NCBI RefSeq assembly: GCF_032854445.1
Contig: NC_088297.1
Span: forward strand, 22,147,127 to 22,211,126
Direction: 5' to 3'
Source of the DNA: Liolophura sinensis
Taxonomy: Eukaryota > Mollusca > Polyplacophora > Chitonida > Chitonidae
DNA: 64,000 bases
Numbering within the stretch: position 1 is the first letter of the stretch; each line of letters starts with the position of its first letter. Position numbers and translations under genes: made by a program. Positions 34,928-46,994 of the stretch are shown one piece after another. A model generated the notes under the pieces. It searched no databases. It saw only the letters and a list, made by a program, of their open reading frames with translations, and was not told where the DNA came from.

Positions 34928-35162
34928 CTTCCCACCATATGGAAAGAAAATACATCCTTTCGTCAAAGCCAAGGGAAGGCAACAGATCCATTTATCGGCG
35001 AAAAGAGACAGTTTCGAAGTTCAGTATTTAAAACACACTGATATTGCAAATCAATCTTTGTCAAGCCATTCCAAGGAATGTGATTTAAATTTTGTGTATT
35101 TTGAACAGAAAATATGTTTTACATGCGTTCAAAGAGGATTAAGATGGTTCTGTGTTACTTGA
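34928..35162 (+). CDS. Candidate terminal coding exon, unit 3 (partial gene, unknown family)
   Basis: A long pyrimidine tract and acceptor (ttttctcttcttag) precede a phase-2 open frame of 77 codons ending TGA. It begins FPPYGKKIHPFVKAKGRQ, contains IHLSAKRDSFEVQYLKHTD, and ends with a cysteine-bearing part (KECDLNFVYFEQKICFTC, then RGLRWFCVT). Unit 2 has the same frame up to a one-base loss near the end, and unit 1 has a degenerate match. A 3' flank shared with unit 1 contains AATAAA-type signals. The frame also extends upstream to 34752 without an ATG; there the pyrimidine tract reads as a hydrophobic stretch, which I take to be intron. The differences from unit 2 are a mix of silent and replacement. 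No domain is recognised. Confidence 0.4.
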
Positions 35163-36529
35163 GCTACATAAAGATCACTACCAACGTGAAGCCACGTGGT
35201 GTATCTACACATCATATACCTGTTTATACATCTCATATAGTGGAATTGTCAGGTAAAGCAAAGTGATAGTGTCGGTGACATATGCAATCTATGGCTTACT
35301 GTGTATATAAAAAAATTCCAAAATATTCCGATGTATATTTGTTCAAAGTGATTGTATAAGGAAACTGGAGCAGATTTCGTAAAGCCATATCTGACTTTGG
35401 TCAAAACTTGAAACCTGTTCACAATGCTTAGGTTTGGGTATTGAATGTTGAAATTTGGGCATATTTGTTAATAGGATAACACTGATGAGGTGGACAAAAT
35501 TGTAATTACTAAAACCGAAAAATCAGCTTTAAGATCGCATTTCAAATTCGACCTAAAGTCTTTCAGGAATTGGTGTTAGATTCTTAAGATAGCTAATGAA
35601 AATTTGTTTGCAATAATGAACGGAGATTTGCTCACATATCGATCCCTTTTTCCTAATACTTCTTTTTCGTATTCCTAAATGCCAAAACGAAACAATGACA
35701 ATCATAAAGAGCACCCTTATATTACAGGTACATAGAAACTAGTCCTGAAATACGTGATTAAAGATTAGTTATGTGACCGAAAGCAAAAACCCAGGTCAGC
35801 ACGCGTGTTTGGAATCGAACGCATTGTGTGTGGAGTCGTCATAAGTTGTAGAAGAGGAACATTTTATCGAAACTTATTGTCACCTGGAGCGATTTTAGAA
35901 TGAGTATAATTCTCTTGTAAATAAATATGGACAGAGCGTCCAGAATCTCTAGCGCTCTGCTTCGTGATTGTGTCTTGCTCCCGTAACCCGAGGATATGAC
36001 GTGTGTTGAATTAGATTGCCACTTTGGATAGATGAAAAGTTGCAACCAAAGCGGAACTGCGATACATGTTTTATCAGCTTATATTCTGACCTGGTACATG
36101 ATTTGAATACTGATTTCAGGTAGCCGTCTAGAACATACCTTCCGTCTTTCTTACATGATTGAACGCCCTTACTGGTTGACAGCTGGTATACGGATGTCTG
36201 TTTCGATGTATAGAAATGTAAATGGCATTTTTATTACCAAATACAACTTTAGTAGTTTTGACTTGCATCAAATTACCTAATCTAATAGGCAGAGAGGTAC
36301 GGCGATTTCAGTACAACTGAAGTATTGCTGTGTTACTACACTGAAATACTATAACATGAAGGCTCCAAACTAAGTAGAATCTAGAGTAGTGACGTCCAAT
36401 ATATCCCAGTTAAGATCACGGGCATATTTTGTTGGATCGAATCCTGCTGAATTCATTGTGCTACCGGAGTACAATTTGTTATCATTTAAGCATTTACATG
36501 TAGGTTAACAATTAGTATAAGACTCTACC

Positions 36530-36715
36530 TGAGGTAAACTGACGACGGGCTGTATTTTACCGGTGACATGTGACCATTTGTCAAATACCAAACTGCTGTC
36601 AACCCTTTGGTTTTACTATCTATGGTGTAGTGTTCTATTTTGTAAGCAGTAAAAATGCTCACCATGCGTTGTACCAGTAGACACGTTCATTTTGATATAA
36701 TGTGTACACACTAGA
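36530..36715 (-). repeat. Repeat R1, inverted copy, unit 3 (partner of 24165)
   Basis: Nearly identical to 24165-24345. Neighbouring sequence from 36065 to 37500 follows unit 2 step by step. Confidence 0.55.
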
Positions 36716-37149
36716 TTGACGCTCAAACCCTTTTCTTTTTCTTCCTCTGTAGGGAATGCTGCCAAATCAATGGTGCTTGAGCCAGTTGTTCAAAAGTGTA
36801 TACAAGTTAAGCCAGGCTTACATCTTAATACTAGTATCATGCCAACACAAAGTAAATGGCACTTAAGTCTGGACTAAAGTTAATAGCGTGTGCTTATGTC
36901 TTAATACACTTTTAAACAACTGGGAGTTGGTCTATAGATCTACACGTATGGTCGTTTTTACACCTGTACAGATAAAGCCTTCTACAGATAATTAATTAAC
37001 TTGGTCTAAGTATTTATGGAACGGCTTTTTCACATGTGAGCACATATCAAGATATCTTCACTCTGTGTCTATATTTAATACCCGTGTGTGGCGTCGTGTG
37101 TTTCATGTCTAATTTTACCACATGCACCTAATTGCTTGATAACAAAAGT

Positions 37150-37235
37150 TCTCACCTGTAATCAATGACCTTGTCTACCTGAGAAACCTGTCAGCTGAGG
37201 TGATGATTAATTAGGATGTTGATTCTAATCTATCT
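37150..37235 (+). repeat. Landmark R2, unit 3
   Basis: ctcacctgtaatcaatgacc to gaggtgatgattaattagg, as in unit 2. Confidence 0.7.
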
Positions 37236-38145
37236 TTGCAAAGACGTTTACATCATTTACGGAAGGCGACAGAGGTTGGCAAGAGTCGGGTTCAATCCTT
37301 GAACTCTTTTTGTGTTTTTTTTTTGGTAGACTATATTATCTAACATCCCTTTATGTCAGAAATGTAAGGCCACCGACTGCAGCTAATGATAAGGATCCCA
37401 TCTTTGCAAAATTCTCAAAGCATTCTAGCGTTGTAAAATACTAAGGTTGACAACGGAGTCCGCGTAATAATCAACGATCTGAAACCAAAACAAAATAGGC
37501 ATATTAAAAATAAATAAGGAGACACAGAGTTAAGATTACCTATTCAACTTTTACCCTAAAATAGATCAAATCCATGGTGTCTTGGGCAACATCTAAGAAA
37601 GGCATGTAGTAGCTGCAGTTAATGCTGACCGTGGTGTCCTGATGTCATAATCTATGCGTGAAACAGGCATCTGTATACCAACCGTCAACCAATAAGGACG
37701 TTCCAGGTCAATAATTGCAAGGCGAATTCCCAAAACAAATGTATTAGTCTAATACATATATCATATAAGGACATATATGCTCGGCATTTCTCCACTCTCT
37801 ATACTAAGATTTCTCACACGGATTTAATAGATAGAATTTCATTATTAATTTTTTCGGTGTTTACTAAAACCGATCACTGCTATATTAACGTCAGAGGCAA
37901 CAAAGCCTTTTTCAGGTCCAGTACATATATACTCTCTCACGCCAGACCGTCCTAACCTACTGCCGGTTGGTACGCTTTGTAGAAATACCCGTCACATTGT
38001 GATGCAAGTAGACAGTGAGGTCATCAGTGTTAGCCAGTGAACGCTCCGTACGTGAAAAAGAGCATTCGTGAAAGACTACAAATTTTCATTGGTTGAAGTG
38101 GGTGTGTGTCTTCATTAATACTCATCATCAACCCAGAACTGGCAG

Positions 38146-38375
38146 AAGTATTTTATTTATTTATTTGATTGGTGTTTTATGCCGTACTAAAGAATATTTC
38201 ACTTATACAACGGTGGCCAGCATTATGGTGGGAGGCAACCGGGCAGAGCCCGGGGGAAACCCACGACCATGCACAGGTTGCTGACAGACCTTCGCCCTTG
38301 CGGCCGGAGAGGAAGCCAGCATGAGCTGGACTTGAACTCACAGCGACCGCATTGGTGAGAGGCTTCTGGGTCCTG
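38146..38375 (-). mobile_element. SINE-1, 5'-truncated (head end missing)
   Basis: Tail (aaat)n, gcataaaacaccaatcaa, the central body and gtgagttcaagtccagctca are present on the minus strand. The first part of the tRNA-like head is absent beyond ggacccagaagcctctcacc. Confidence 0.88.
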
Positions 38376-38550
38376 GCAGGAGTAATATGTCGTATAAAGA
38401 AAACGAATTTAAATTTTTATTATGGTTGGAGAGACCAGAAAAAGAAACAAACTGTTCTTGGGCAAGCTGCTAGCGTACTTTCAGACTGGCATTACAAATT
38501 GGTGGAAGAGAGGTGATCCTCTTTAATTGTGAAAGGAAGAATAACCCTTG

Positions 38551-39129
38551 GAGTACCACTTATTGTCACAATGAGAGTACCACTTATTTTGACAATGAGA
38601 GTACCACTTATTTTGACAATGAGAGTACCACGTATTGTCACAATGAGAGTATCACGTATTGTCACAACGAGAGTACCACTTATTGTCACAACGAGAGCAC
38701 CACATATTGTTACAACGAGAGTTCCACTTATTTTTACAATGAGAGTACCACGTACTGTCACAACGAGAGTACCACTTATTGCGACAACGAGAGTACCACG
38801 TATTGTCACAACGAGAGTACCACTTATTGTCACAATGAGAGTACGATTTATTGTCACAACGAGAGTACCACCTATTGTCACAACGAAAGTATCACTTATT
38901 TTCATAATGAGAGTACCACCTATTGTCACAACGAGAGTACCACTTATTGCCACAACGAGAGTACCACTATTTGTCACAACGAGAGTACCACCTATTGTCA
39001 CAACGAGAGTACCACGTATTGTCACAACGAGAGTACCACTTTTTGTCACAACGAGAGTACCACTTGTTGTCACAATATAAGTACCACGTATTGTTACAAC
39101 GAGAGTACCACTTTTTGTCACAATGAGAG
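38551..39129. repeat. 24-bp minisatellite, about 24 copies, open on both strands
   Basis: Monomer gagtaccacttattgtcaca acga, with an exact 24-bp step. Because 24 is a multiple of three and the monomer lacks stops, frames of 209 codons stay open on both strands. They are octapeptide repeats like NESTTYCH on plus and TISGTLVV on minus. Differences between monomers are mostly at the same few positions. There is no promoter, start context or splice support for translation. Confidence 0.92.
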
Positions 39130-42100
39130 CAAGGGAATCTGAAAATTCCCTTCAGTCTGAACTGAGCATCATGTGTCAGCAATTAGGAGTTCACTTGAAC
39201 ACAGAACCATACCCTATACCCTGCTATTAAAATAAGTTACATGTACAAGCCGTTGGTAATACGGTGGGTAAGGGTGTGTGTGTCTTTCCTCAATGAAAAA
39301 GTGTTTATTGCAGAGTGGGTTTCACTCATCATCTATTTCCTATCATAATGGTATTGGTTACTGTTTTAAGTGTTCTACCTGAAACCTGTAGCTCAAATGA
39401 GCTAGGTACTCCATGAAAACTTGAAATAGAAATGGCGTGGCCACGCAGTACTATACACCTGTATAACCTGGAATACCTCGTCAGCTACTGATAGATTTTA
39501 TCGAACAAGAGACTCATGTGTAGCTTGTGTGTAAACCGAAAATATAGACATAGAGCCTAGACTTTTCATTGGCTAATGATGGCAGTGATGTTAAATGCAA
39601 TATATTAAACGCCACTTGTCTAAAATTACTGAAAATATTGTGTAGTTATCACATTTAATGTAGAACAATGTGAAAAAAATGTAAAGGGATCTGGGTCTAT
39701 AAGAGATAAGGTTCCATGAGTTAAACAATGCAGCCTTGGTCACGCTTGAACAAATCTGCTATACCGAGAATTCAACTGAGGCTACACACATTAGCCAGTA
39801 TTGATTGATTGATTATTGATTTTGTATCCCTTTGAGACTTACATAAAAGTGTCATGTCCTTAAAGCGTCAAATTCAGAACAGAAATGAACTCAAATTGTT
39901 ATTAGTACATTGTTCTGTCGCAAATTTTTTAACTTTTTAGAGCAAGGCATTTTATTTGTAGCTGTGTAGCTGAATTTTTGACTTTTAATAAATACGCGCC
40001 CAGGCCTCGGGGATGCTTAGTAACCACAACGGTTCATAAACAAACATATCAGGGTACAAAACGCGCCTGTTTTGTTCTCTGCTCCACAAACAAAAGCACC
40101 ACTCGTGAGATGGTGACAGTCCAGAATCGTAGTTTTGAAGAGTAGCGGCAGCCGCTCTTCTTGTCAAGACGAATTTCGTGGGCGCAGCCTTAGCGAACAA
40201 ATTACGAAATAGTTTGTGGGAAGGTGAAATACGCAGCTGTCTGCCAGAACTGTTTTAAGTAATGATCACAACGTCTTGCATTACACCCACACAAACCAAT
40301 ATTGTTCCTATGCGTTTCTGGTATTTGTTTCAGTTTTCTTGTTAAAATCGACAGATTTTCCCCAGTTATTTTCCAGTTCTTGTCACACATGTATGTGGCA
40401 AGATTTGGTGATCTCTATTGACATCTTGTCGGACGGTTAGGATTCCACGTTCATAACATGTAATCTGTGTTATATTTATGTAATATAAAGGAAATGTAAT
40501 GAGACAAATATATTTTCTAAATGTGGAATTGTTGATAAAATGATCGAAGTGTGAAACAATTGTAATGCGAGACACATTCCTGAATGTAATTAATGACAAA
40601 CCTTTCCTTCTCTTGCAAAATGCATGATAGCTGATGAACTGAGTACGTGAAGAGAAAACTCTTTATTTCGGCACGGCCTGTGATAAAGAACTGTAAGAAC
40701 AGTTCTGTCACAAATGCTTTCAACCCATTAAAGCATGTTTGAGGGTTTCACAATTCTGTTTCAGTTGATGAGGTAGTAATTCACTTTGGAGGAATAAACC
40801 AGTTTTGTTCAGCCTAATTAAATTCCAGGGGCCACCTATTCTAATTTCTTTCCTCTGCAGAATCTACAAAAAGGCCCAAAAATTAGTTAATTTAGTATGC
40901 AAATTGATGACAGAGAACGGAACGTAAAATTTAATTACCACTCTTGTATATGTAAACGTGTTAGATGGAACGGGTGTTTCATTTAGAAACTCTGACCTGG
41001 GTTGTTGTCAACTTGAAGCCTTCCATCCTGAAGAGCTTGACTGTTGTGTCCGATTTCCTCAGCTCAAGAACGGAATGTGATGCTTCTTATTTTTGTTTCG
41101 TAATCCAAGGCGGCTTTTACATATATGTATTAAGTTGAAATTTGTTTTGAGTGACTAAGAAGTCATAGGGGAACAATGAAGGTAGCAGCGTTGCTGACTG
41201 ACGTGATGTCATTGAGCACATGTACTTTGTGAGAATCTATAGCTCATGATCCAGTGTTAGGTTTTGCATTATATATCTCGACAACGGGGCTTAAGTCTAA
41301 TGCTCTCAACGTAAAATGAAAACCTGACGATTTGAAGTGTAACTATACCTCAGGGAATGGATATTTGGATCATAACATTCTACCTTTCAATTTTCTTTAC
41401 GGAGAAGGTTAATGGAGTGAAGAAAACGTGGTTAAACCGGCAATTCTGTTTTGCAATCAACAGTACAAAACATCACGTCCTGTTATTGACGTATGACCTC
41501 ACATCTTTGGGCCCCAGAACCAAGGGCCAATTCCACGAAGTGCTTTCTGACTGAAGTCAAAATTTAAAAAGTCAATGTATTTGAGTCCGATGCTGTCAGC
41601 TCCAAACAACTAAGAAAGGTTTACCACGGATAGGGTGAATGATTGTAGTTGGCCGATTTTTTACTATCCATAAAGTAAAAGAATTAAAATAATGATCGTA
41701 GCGAAAAACCATATCGCTATCATAAATTTTCGAAGTTAACAAATAGATAGTCATTAATTGCACTCAGGGATCCGTCTCTCATTCCAAATGTTTAACATTT
41801 GGGTAATTTTTTAAATAATTCTAGATTTAGAAATATTCTGGACGGCTTTAAAAACGCACCAGCATGAATTCGTGGAAATAGCATAATGGTTCTAGAATAA
41901 CAAAGGAAATATCATCGGTCAGGAGTTCAGGATCCAAAGATGTTGTCAGGTTTGTTAATCTTTATGTGAGTCGTCACCAAAATGCAACAGTGCACAGTAC
42001 TGGAAAACACGTGTTTACACCTGAAAAAAGTCAGTCATTAAGTTTGGGCGCAGAAATGGGGTATAAATGGAAAGCATTCAAAGACTATCCGCACAATGGC

Positions 42101-42440
42101 TGTAGCAGCGGACTAGCACTTATGACGAAGTGGCGATACTGTCAGAGGAAATCAAACACTCTATATTACTTTGATGTTAAGCATATGAATCGTAAAATCA
42201 TAATTTCGCGACAAGTGGACAACCTTCTGCCCGTGTGTTATCGAAGATATACAATTATCTCGCGTCATTTTCTGCACCATTTTGTTGCGTTAACTGACAT
42301 TTCCATTACTCTTCAGAATCAGTGATGAAGTAATTGTGTGTGATTTTGATATTTAAACAGCCATGGTGACACGCACTTACTAACACCAAAAAAGACTTGG
42401 AACCTTCCTTCGAGGACCTTTACCTGTACACCTCGAAAAA
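39130..42440. other. Long stretch with no recognised gene
   Basis: AT-rich sequence with scattered short frames. The longest, 41966-42325 plus strand (119 codons, no ATG start), and 39985-40200 minus strand have no paralogue in the array and no splice support. A single 35-bp-satellite-like piece (aggcctcggggatgcttag, inverted) occurs at 40002-40020. Confidence 0.45.
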
Positions 42441-42448
42441 CCTGCCAC

Positions 42449-42593
42449 TAAAAGTGGGAAGGTCTGCCAGGAACCGGGAGATGGTCGTGGGTTTTCACCG
42501 CGCTTTGCCCGGTTTCCTTCCACCATAATGCTGGTCGCCGTCTAATAAGTGAAATATTCTTGAGTACGCGTAAAACTCCGATCAAATAAATAA
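42449..42593 (+). mobile_element. SINE-1, 3' part only
   Basis: gtgggaaggtctgcc, gatggtcgtgggtttt, accataatgctggtcgccg and the tail gagtacgcgtaaaactccga with tcaaataaata are in order. The head is missing, consistent with 5' truncation on insertion. Confidence 0.85.
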
Positions 42594-42689
42594 GTTATAT
42601 CCGTAATCATATTTACCCCTTTATAGGTTACAACGGGAGACAAAATGGCTTCCCTTAAAGACGTGTAATTTTTGGTGCATAATCTGATT

Positions 42690-43080
42690 TGATCTGATTT
42701 GGTGCATCAAACGTGATTACACAACCATTGCATAACAGCTGAAAACATTCTCGATTATCTGCTGTTTTTGATGCCAGGCCGAAGTCATTGCCAGAAACCC
42801 AGTGTTTCCTGTGCTAGGAAATTTCATTAACTTGTCATACTATATGTCATTTCAGAGATGCTTCACGTCCTCAGTTGTGGTTAACTTTCACCAAGTCTAA
42901 TGAGAGCAGACGACACCGCTTAAAGTCATCTCGTTATTTTCTCAAGATATGCATGAAGACATCGTTTTGTGTCTAACATGCATATTCAGAATTTTCTCTG
43001 TAATCATCCACGTATTCGTCCTTTAGCTGGCATAAAAGTTTTCGTCATTGGTCCATAACCCCAGATATACATTTGTTAGG
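42690..43080 (+). repeat. Unit 4 start: diverged match to block A
   Basis: accattgcataacagctgaa, gtgatgccagg-type sequence and cttgtcatactatatgtcat correspond to 16960-17110 and 28930-29080. The region then diverges into SINE and microsatellite DNA, and no signal-peptide-like exon was found in unit 4. Confidence 0.5.
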
Positions 43081-43224
43081 ATATCGGTAAGCCAAACTCA
43101 ATTCCCGATAAAGGGGCAACCTGGGCCAAACAGAGTGATACTCTCAAACACTCAAATGGTTGGTTTAACAATTTAATAAATGAAAAAAGAAAATAATGAG
43201 TTAAACTGCAAATAGCATTGCACA

Positions 43225-43380
<156 letters not shown>

Positions 43381-43406
43381 GGGTATTCTATTCTGTATTG
43401 AATGAT

Positions 43407-43592
43407 ATTTATTTAGTTATTTATTTGATTGGTATTTGATTGTATTTGATACGCCGTACTCAAGAATATTTCCCTTATACGACGGCGACGGCGGTCAGCA
43501 TTATGGTAGGTGGAAACCGGGGGAAAACCACGACCATCCGTAGAGGAAGCCAGCATGAGCTGGACTTGAACTCACAGCGACCGCATTGGTAA
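43407..43592 (-). mobile_element. SINE-1, internally deleted
   Basis: The tail region has a duplicated tatttgattg piece. The body joins gatggtcgtggtttt directly to the gccggtttcc and ctggcttcctct parts with some bases missing. The head stops after accaatgcggtcgctg. Confidence 0.85.
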
Positions 43593-44092
43593 CAAATGTT
43601 ACAACAAATGGCGGCAACTCACTTTTATGTACAAATACCTCAGACCTGTGTTAGGTTTCAGTTCATCTTAACTTGACTTTCGGTCGTTGTCCAATCAGCC
43701 CTGAAATATTCCAATCCTGTTTCTGGACGTCTATTTCCTCTTTACTGGCGCAGTTTGTCGATCTCCCCCAACCTTATCACAGAACATTACAAGATGTTCT
43801 ATATTTAGACTACCGGGCTGGAACTGAAATGAGCACGTCACGTGCCGAGGCCACGCTAGGAAATGTACAATTATAAACATACAATGTATTGTTACATGAC
43901 ACATTTGTAAAGAACGACAAGATGTATTATTAAATAGAGTAAATATCATCAATTTGGTGTCGGGTCACAAGAAAAAACAGTTTTCTGTTCGTAACGTACA
44001 TTTGAACTCTTTTCAGGATTTCATTATGCTTAATGTGTTGTTCTCAATGTGATGTGACCCTGTTTTTCTCTATTGACTTCAGACACTGCCTT

Positions 44093-44176
44093 CCCGATGT
44101 TTAATAAGGTACTGATTTGAAATATATGCAATCCTGGATAACACGCTGGATGCACGTGAACCTGCGCAAATATGAG
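44093..44176 (+). pseudogene. Exon 2, unit 4 copy, disabled
   Basis: Acceptor attgacttcag and donor GTCAGC are both kept. It starts ACACTGCCTTCCCGATGTTT, equivalent to TSFPVFNK in unit 1. An in-frame TGA occurs in ctgatttga, and about 20 bases are lost in the middle; the end (acctgcgcaaatatgag) is well conserved. This copy cannot encode exon 2. Confidence 0.55.
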
Positions 44177-44662
44177 GTCAGCCTCTGTTTCACCCTTGTT
44201 TCTTATTCGCATTTCAACATCGTTCATATTCTATTCTGTGTTGAATGATAAATGAGCGAAGAGAGAATTTTTTTATATCTCGAAATATAAAGCAGAGGAG
44301 AAACTTTTTCATCCATGCTTTCACCTTCGTTTGCTCTGCGATGTTAGCTAAGAGGAACCAAGAGCCTAATGGTAATAAGGCACGTAATCCTTTGGAATGC
44401 ACTGGAAAACATCCACACATAAAAATGGCCGCTGAGAGACAAGTTAAATATTAAGCTTCTTAATAAATAAACAATCTGTGTAAGAAATATCTGTACGGAC
44501 CTATAAGTGGGTTAACCACAACCTGCTTAGCAACGAGCTCTCATCCTTTACCACACTATTGGCTATCACATGTGCATATATCACCTTCTAAGAAAGTAAA
44601 GTGATCAATTTTACCACGTAAAACCTCAGTGTATAACTCCATACCTATGTGTCTTGTTCCAG

Positions 44663-44771
44663 ATCTGACGATCTAAGATGGCTGTCACCATCGTTTTTTG
44701 TAGACACATTAGAGAAAACTATGGCGCCTTTTTCGGTGGATTACTGTGACCAAGTCAAATCAGACTTTCGG
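44663..44771 (+). pseudogene. Exon 3, unit 4 copy, open with intact splice sites
   Basis: Acceptor gtcttgttccag, then A plus 36 codons to donor CGG|GTAGGT. Phase 2 in and phase 0 out agree with exon 2 and exon 4. The frame reads (R)SDDLRWLSPSFFVDT, then LEKTMAPFSVDYCDQV, then KSDFR. Its second half aligns with unit 1 FVQTPGAEKTW to CGQIKSQ. This is the best evidence for the ancestral exon boundaries, although flanking exons of this unit are broken. Confidence 0.5.
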
Positions 44772-45116
44772 GTAGGTATGCAAATCCGCTTTGGATAGTC
44801 TTATTGAGAGATCCATTTTCACTTCCGAATCTAACACGTAAAATGGAAACGTAATATTTCAGTACAAGGTTAAATTTGACCTAAAGCTTCATTCCCAGTT
44901 TAAAGCTTATCTGACAAGAAAATGGAGCCCCTTTATTCATTTTATCGTGAGAAATGTCTTGGTTGCCTCTCTGTAGGTGTATCAAGTGCTTGGCTAACAG
45001 ATGATCTACACCATAAACTACTGGTCTGTCGATCTGAAGACTTTTAAAAAACAGCCTTAGAGGCGGGAAGCATAGATCAAACAAACAAACCCATCACATT
45101 CCTCTTGATTCTGCAG

Positions 45117-45229
45117 ATGTATGAAGCGATCTGTGTCACAACGATCGGGACTTTTATTGGAAAGACTTTAAAGCGGGTAGAGGCTGGATGATAACAATTC
45201 CCTGTACCACGAAATCGAATGGGAAGTAG
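45117..45229 (+). pseudogene. Exon 4, unit 4 copy, frameshifted
   Basis: After acceptor attctgcag the phase-0 frame begins MYEAICVTT, like VSEATCATT in unit 1. A deletion of about 31 bases then shifts the frame to a TGA at 45189-45191. In the correct downstream frame the remainder still reads DFYWKDFKAGRGWMITI and ends at TAG 45227-45229, as in unit 1. Confidence 0.55.
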
Positions 45230-45598
45230 TCTCGTGCATTCTCGTCTGTCTCACGTTACTTGGTCACCTGACAGTCTGATTGTTGAACGGTTAAATATTT
45301 TCGAATACACTAACGGCTAACAGTGGTATAAATTGATAAGGTAGGTGATTTCTGGTTGGTTCAGAGGTTTAAGGAAAAAAACAGAAAGGGAATCGGGGTT
45401 AAGAGACGTCCTTTATACGCTGTTCTGTTTCAAACGTTAGCACAGTTGCTTGTTCTAAAATAGAGCTAATCCTGCTGGCTTTGTTTTGCCGAGATATCGG
45501 TTTCAAAATAGATACTGTCCATTTTGTTCCTGCCAGGCCTCTTTCGTAGGTCATCGGGTGAAGTGGGCATTCCATGTTAGGGCTACTTTGTGTAAATT

Positions 45599-45962
45599 CA
45601 CCGGCCCCGATAGCACAGTTGGTAGAGCATCCGCTACGGGAGGCGGTAGATCCAGGGCCAATCCTGGGTCGAGTCGCACCTAAGACCTTAAAAGATGAAA
45701 TTGTAACTTCCTCTTTTGGCGTTCAGCATGAAGGGGATAGTGCAACGAGTGGTTGACCCGTATCAGTATAATAGCTCGGGCAGGGCGGCTTACTTGCCTT
45801 AGGTAGGGCGTCTAAGTGAAGCAGCACTTAACGAAAGAGCGGTGGAAATCGGTCCTGCGACAAAGGATGAACGTTACATGCACTCTACGGATTTCTTCGT
45901 CGTCCTATGACTGAAAAATTGTTGAGTACGACGTTAAACACCAAGCACTTGTTCACTCACTC
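45599..45962 (+). mobile_element. SINE-3 (tRNA-derived) with (actc)n end
   Basis: The head has tagcacagttggtagagcat (A-box-like) and cctgggtcgagtcgc (B-box-like). The tail is ttgagtacgacgttaaacac followed by cactcactc. The flanks share gtgtaaatt (45590-45598 and 45963-45971). Unit 5 has the uninterrupted sequence ttcgtgtaaactgtactcg near 58468, so the insertion came after the units duplicated. Confidence 0.88.
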
Positions 45963-46169
45963 GTGTAAATTGCATTCGTTTTCCTTCGCTGATTTATCGT
46001 TCACTTTGGTCCCACTTGCAGTTCTACGGGTTCTTTGAATCCAGGATTACGATTTGCTTTGGCGACTGCCTCATATTTAGGGACATATTCATGGCACAAT
46101 TGCTGGTAACTGTGTATGAGGGCTATCACTCTCGTCTGTATGGATTCTCACGAGAATGCCATTGAATAG

Positions 46170-46500
46170 GTGTCGTGATTGCTGGCAATGCGTCACAGCT
46201 GGATTGGACATCAGTGATAGCACTCTGCACAATACATTGGAATTCAGGGCTTGGAGGCACGCATTTCCAGAATGATGCCGGGCTGCCCTTGCATAGCCGA
46301 AGAACACTACACACGAGCCGTCAGCCCTTAAGCGCCATTTTCCGATCTAGACCTATAAAAGTCAATGGTTTTCCCATGCACAACTATTAGTTTTACCGAA
46401 GACAAGTAAACAACCTGCCTGATTCACAGGCTGAACTTCATCAGCGGGTATTGTGAGGAAATCCTTCCTGAAAGGATCGATCTGCATTTTGGCGGTCTTA
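46170..46500 (+). repeat. Landmark R3 block, unit 4
   Basis: caatgcgtcacagctg, gccgtcagcccttaagcgcc and caactattagttttaccga match the other units. Several short frames on both strands are not conserved between units. Confidence 0.65.
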
Positions 46501-46994
46501 CACAGGGCACAAGAGGCCGTACACAGGAATTCTCACTAAGGCTACGGCGCCTCACTGCATTTCCTGTCACGTGATTGTCCAAATATTGGTCAGTCACATG
46601 TTGATAGTGAAGTGTTTTTGTAAATGTGAGTTTTTCACAACTTGGACAACATTTCAAGTTATTCTTTGATACAACTCATCGTGTCCTTTTGCACATTCGT
46701 GTTGTTACATGCTGAAGATCAACGTGCTAAACACCCTTTTTAACATCATGTCAGTAAATGAATAAATTCAGATCTATAACAAATTTCGTATAAATGGATA
46801 GCTGGAGACTTTGAGGTAAAGTAGTATCCCCACCATTAACATCTCGTTTCTGTTATTCTGGGTTTGTTACAGATTCATTGGTGGAGGTCAGAATCTCAAC
46901 TGTCAAAAATTTCTCACAACACTTACCGTTGAAATCTGAACATACGGACATGAAGTGTCACTTGATAAGTTATTTATCTGTTTCATTTCATTGT

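Larger units (their letters stand above)
31927..37735 (+). repeat. Segmental duplication block B, unit 3 copy
   Basis: Partner of 21211-25322. Extra segments relative to unit 2 are the expanded 35-bp array, 34225-34885 and 35230-35510. The last of these resembles unit 1 at 6640-6710, so it was probably lost from unit 2 rather than gained here. Confidence 0.8.

Noticed and set aside
38492-39142. Two 209-codon open frames on opposite strands
   Set aside because: They are a by-product of a stop-free 24-bp monomer. There is no start context, splice support or unique sequence.
39985-40390. Two adjacent minus-strand frames (71 and 62 codons)
   Set aside because: No start or splice context, no paralogue in the array and no recognisable domain.
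41966-42325. 119-codon plus-strand frame
   Set aside because: Begins without ATG, has no acceptor with a good pyrimidine tract in front and no copy in other units. Kept only as a note.
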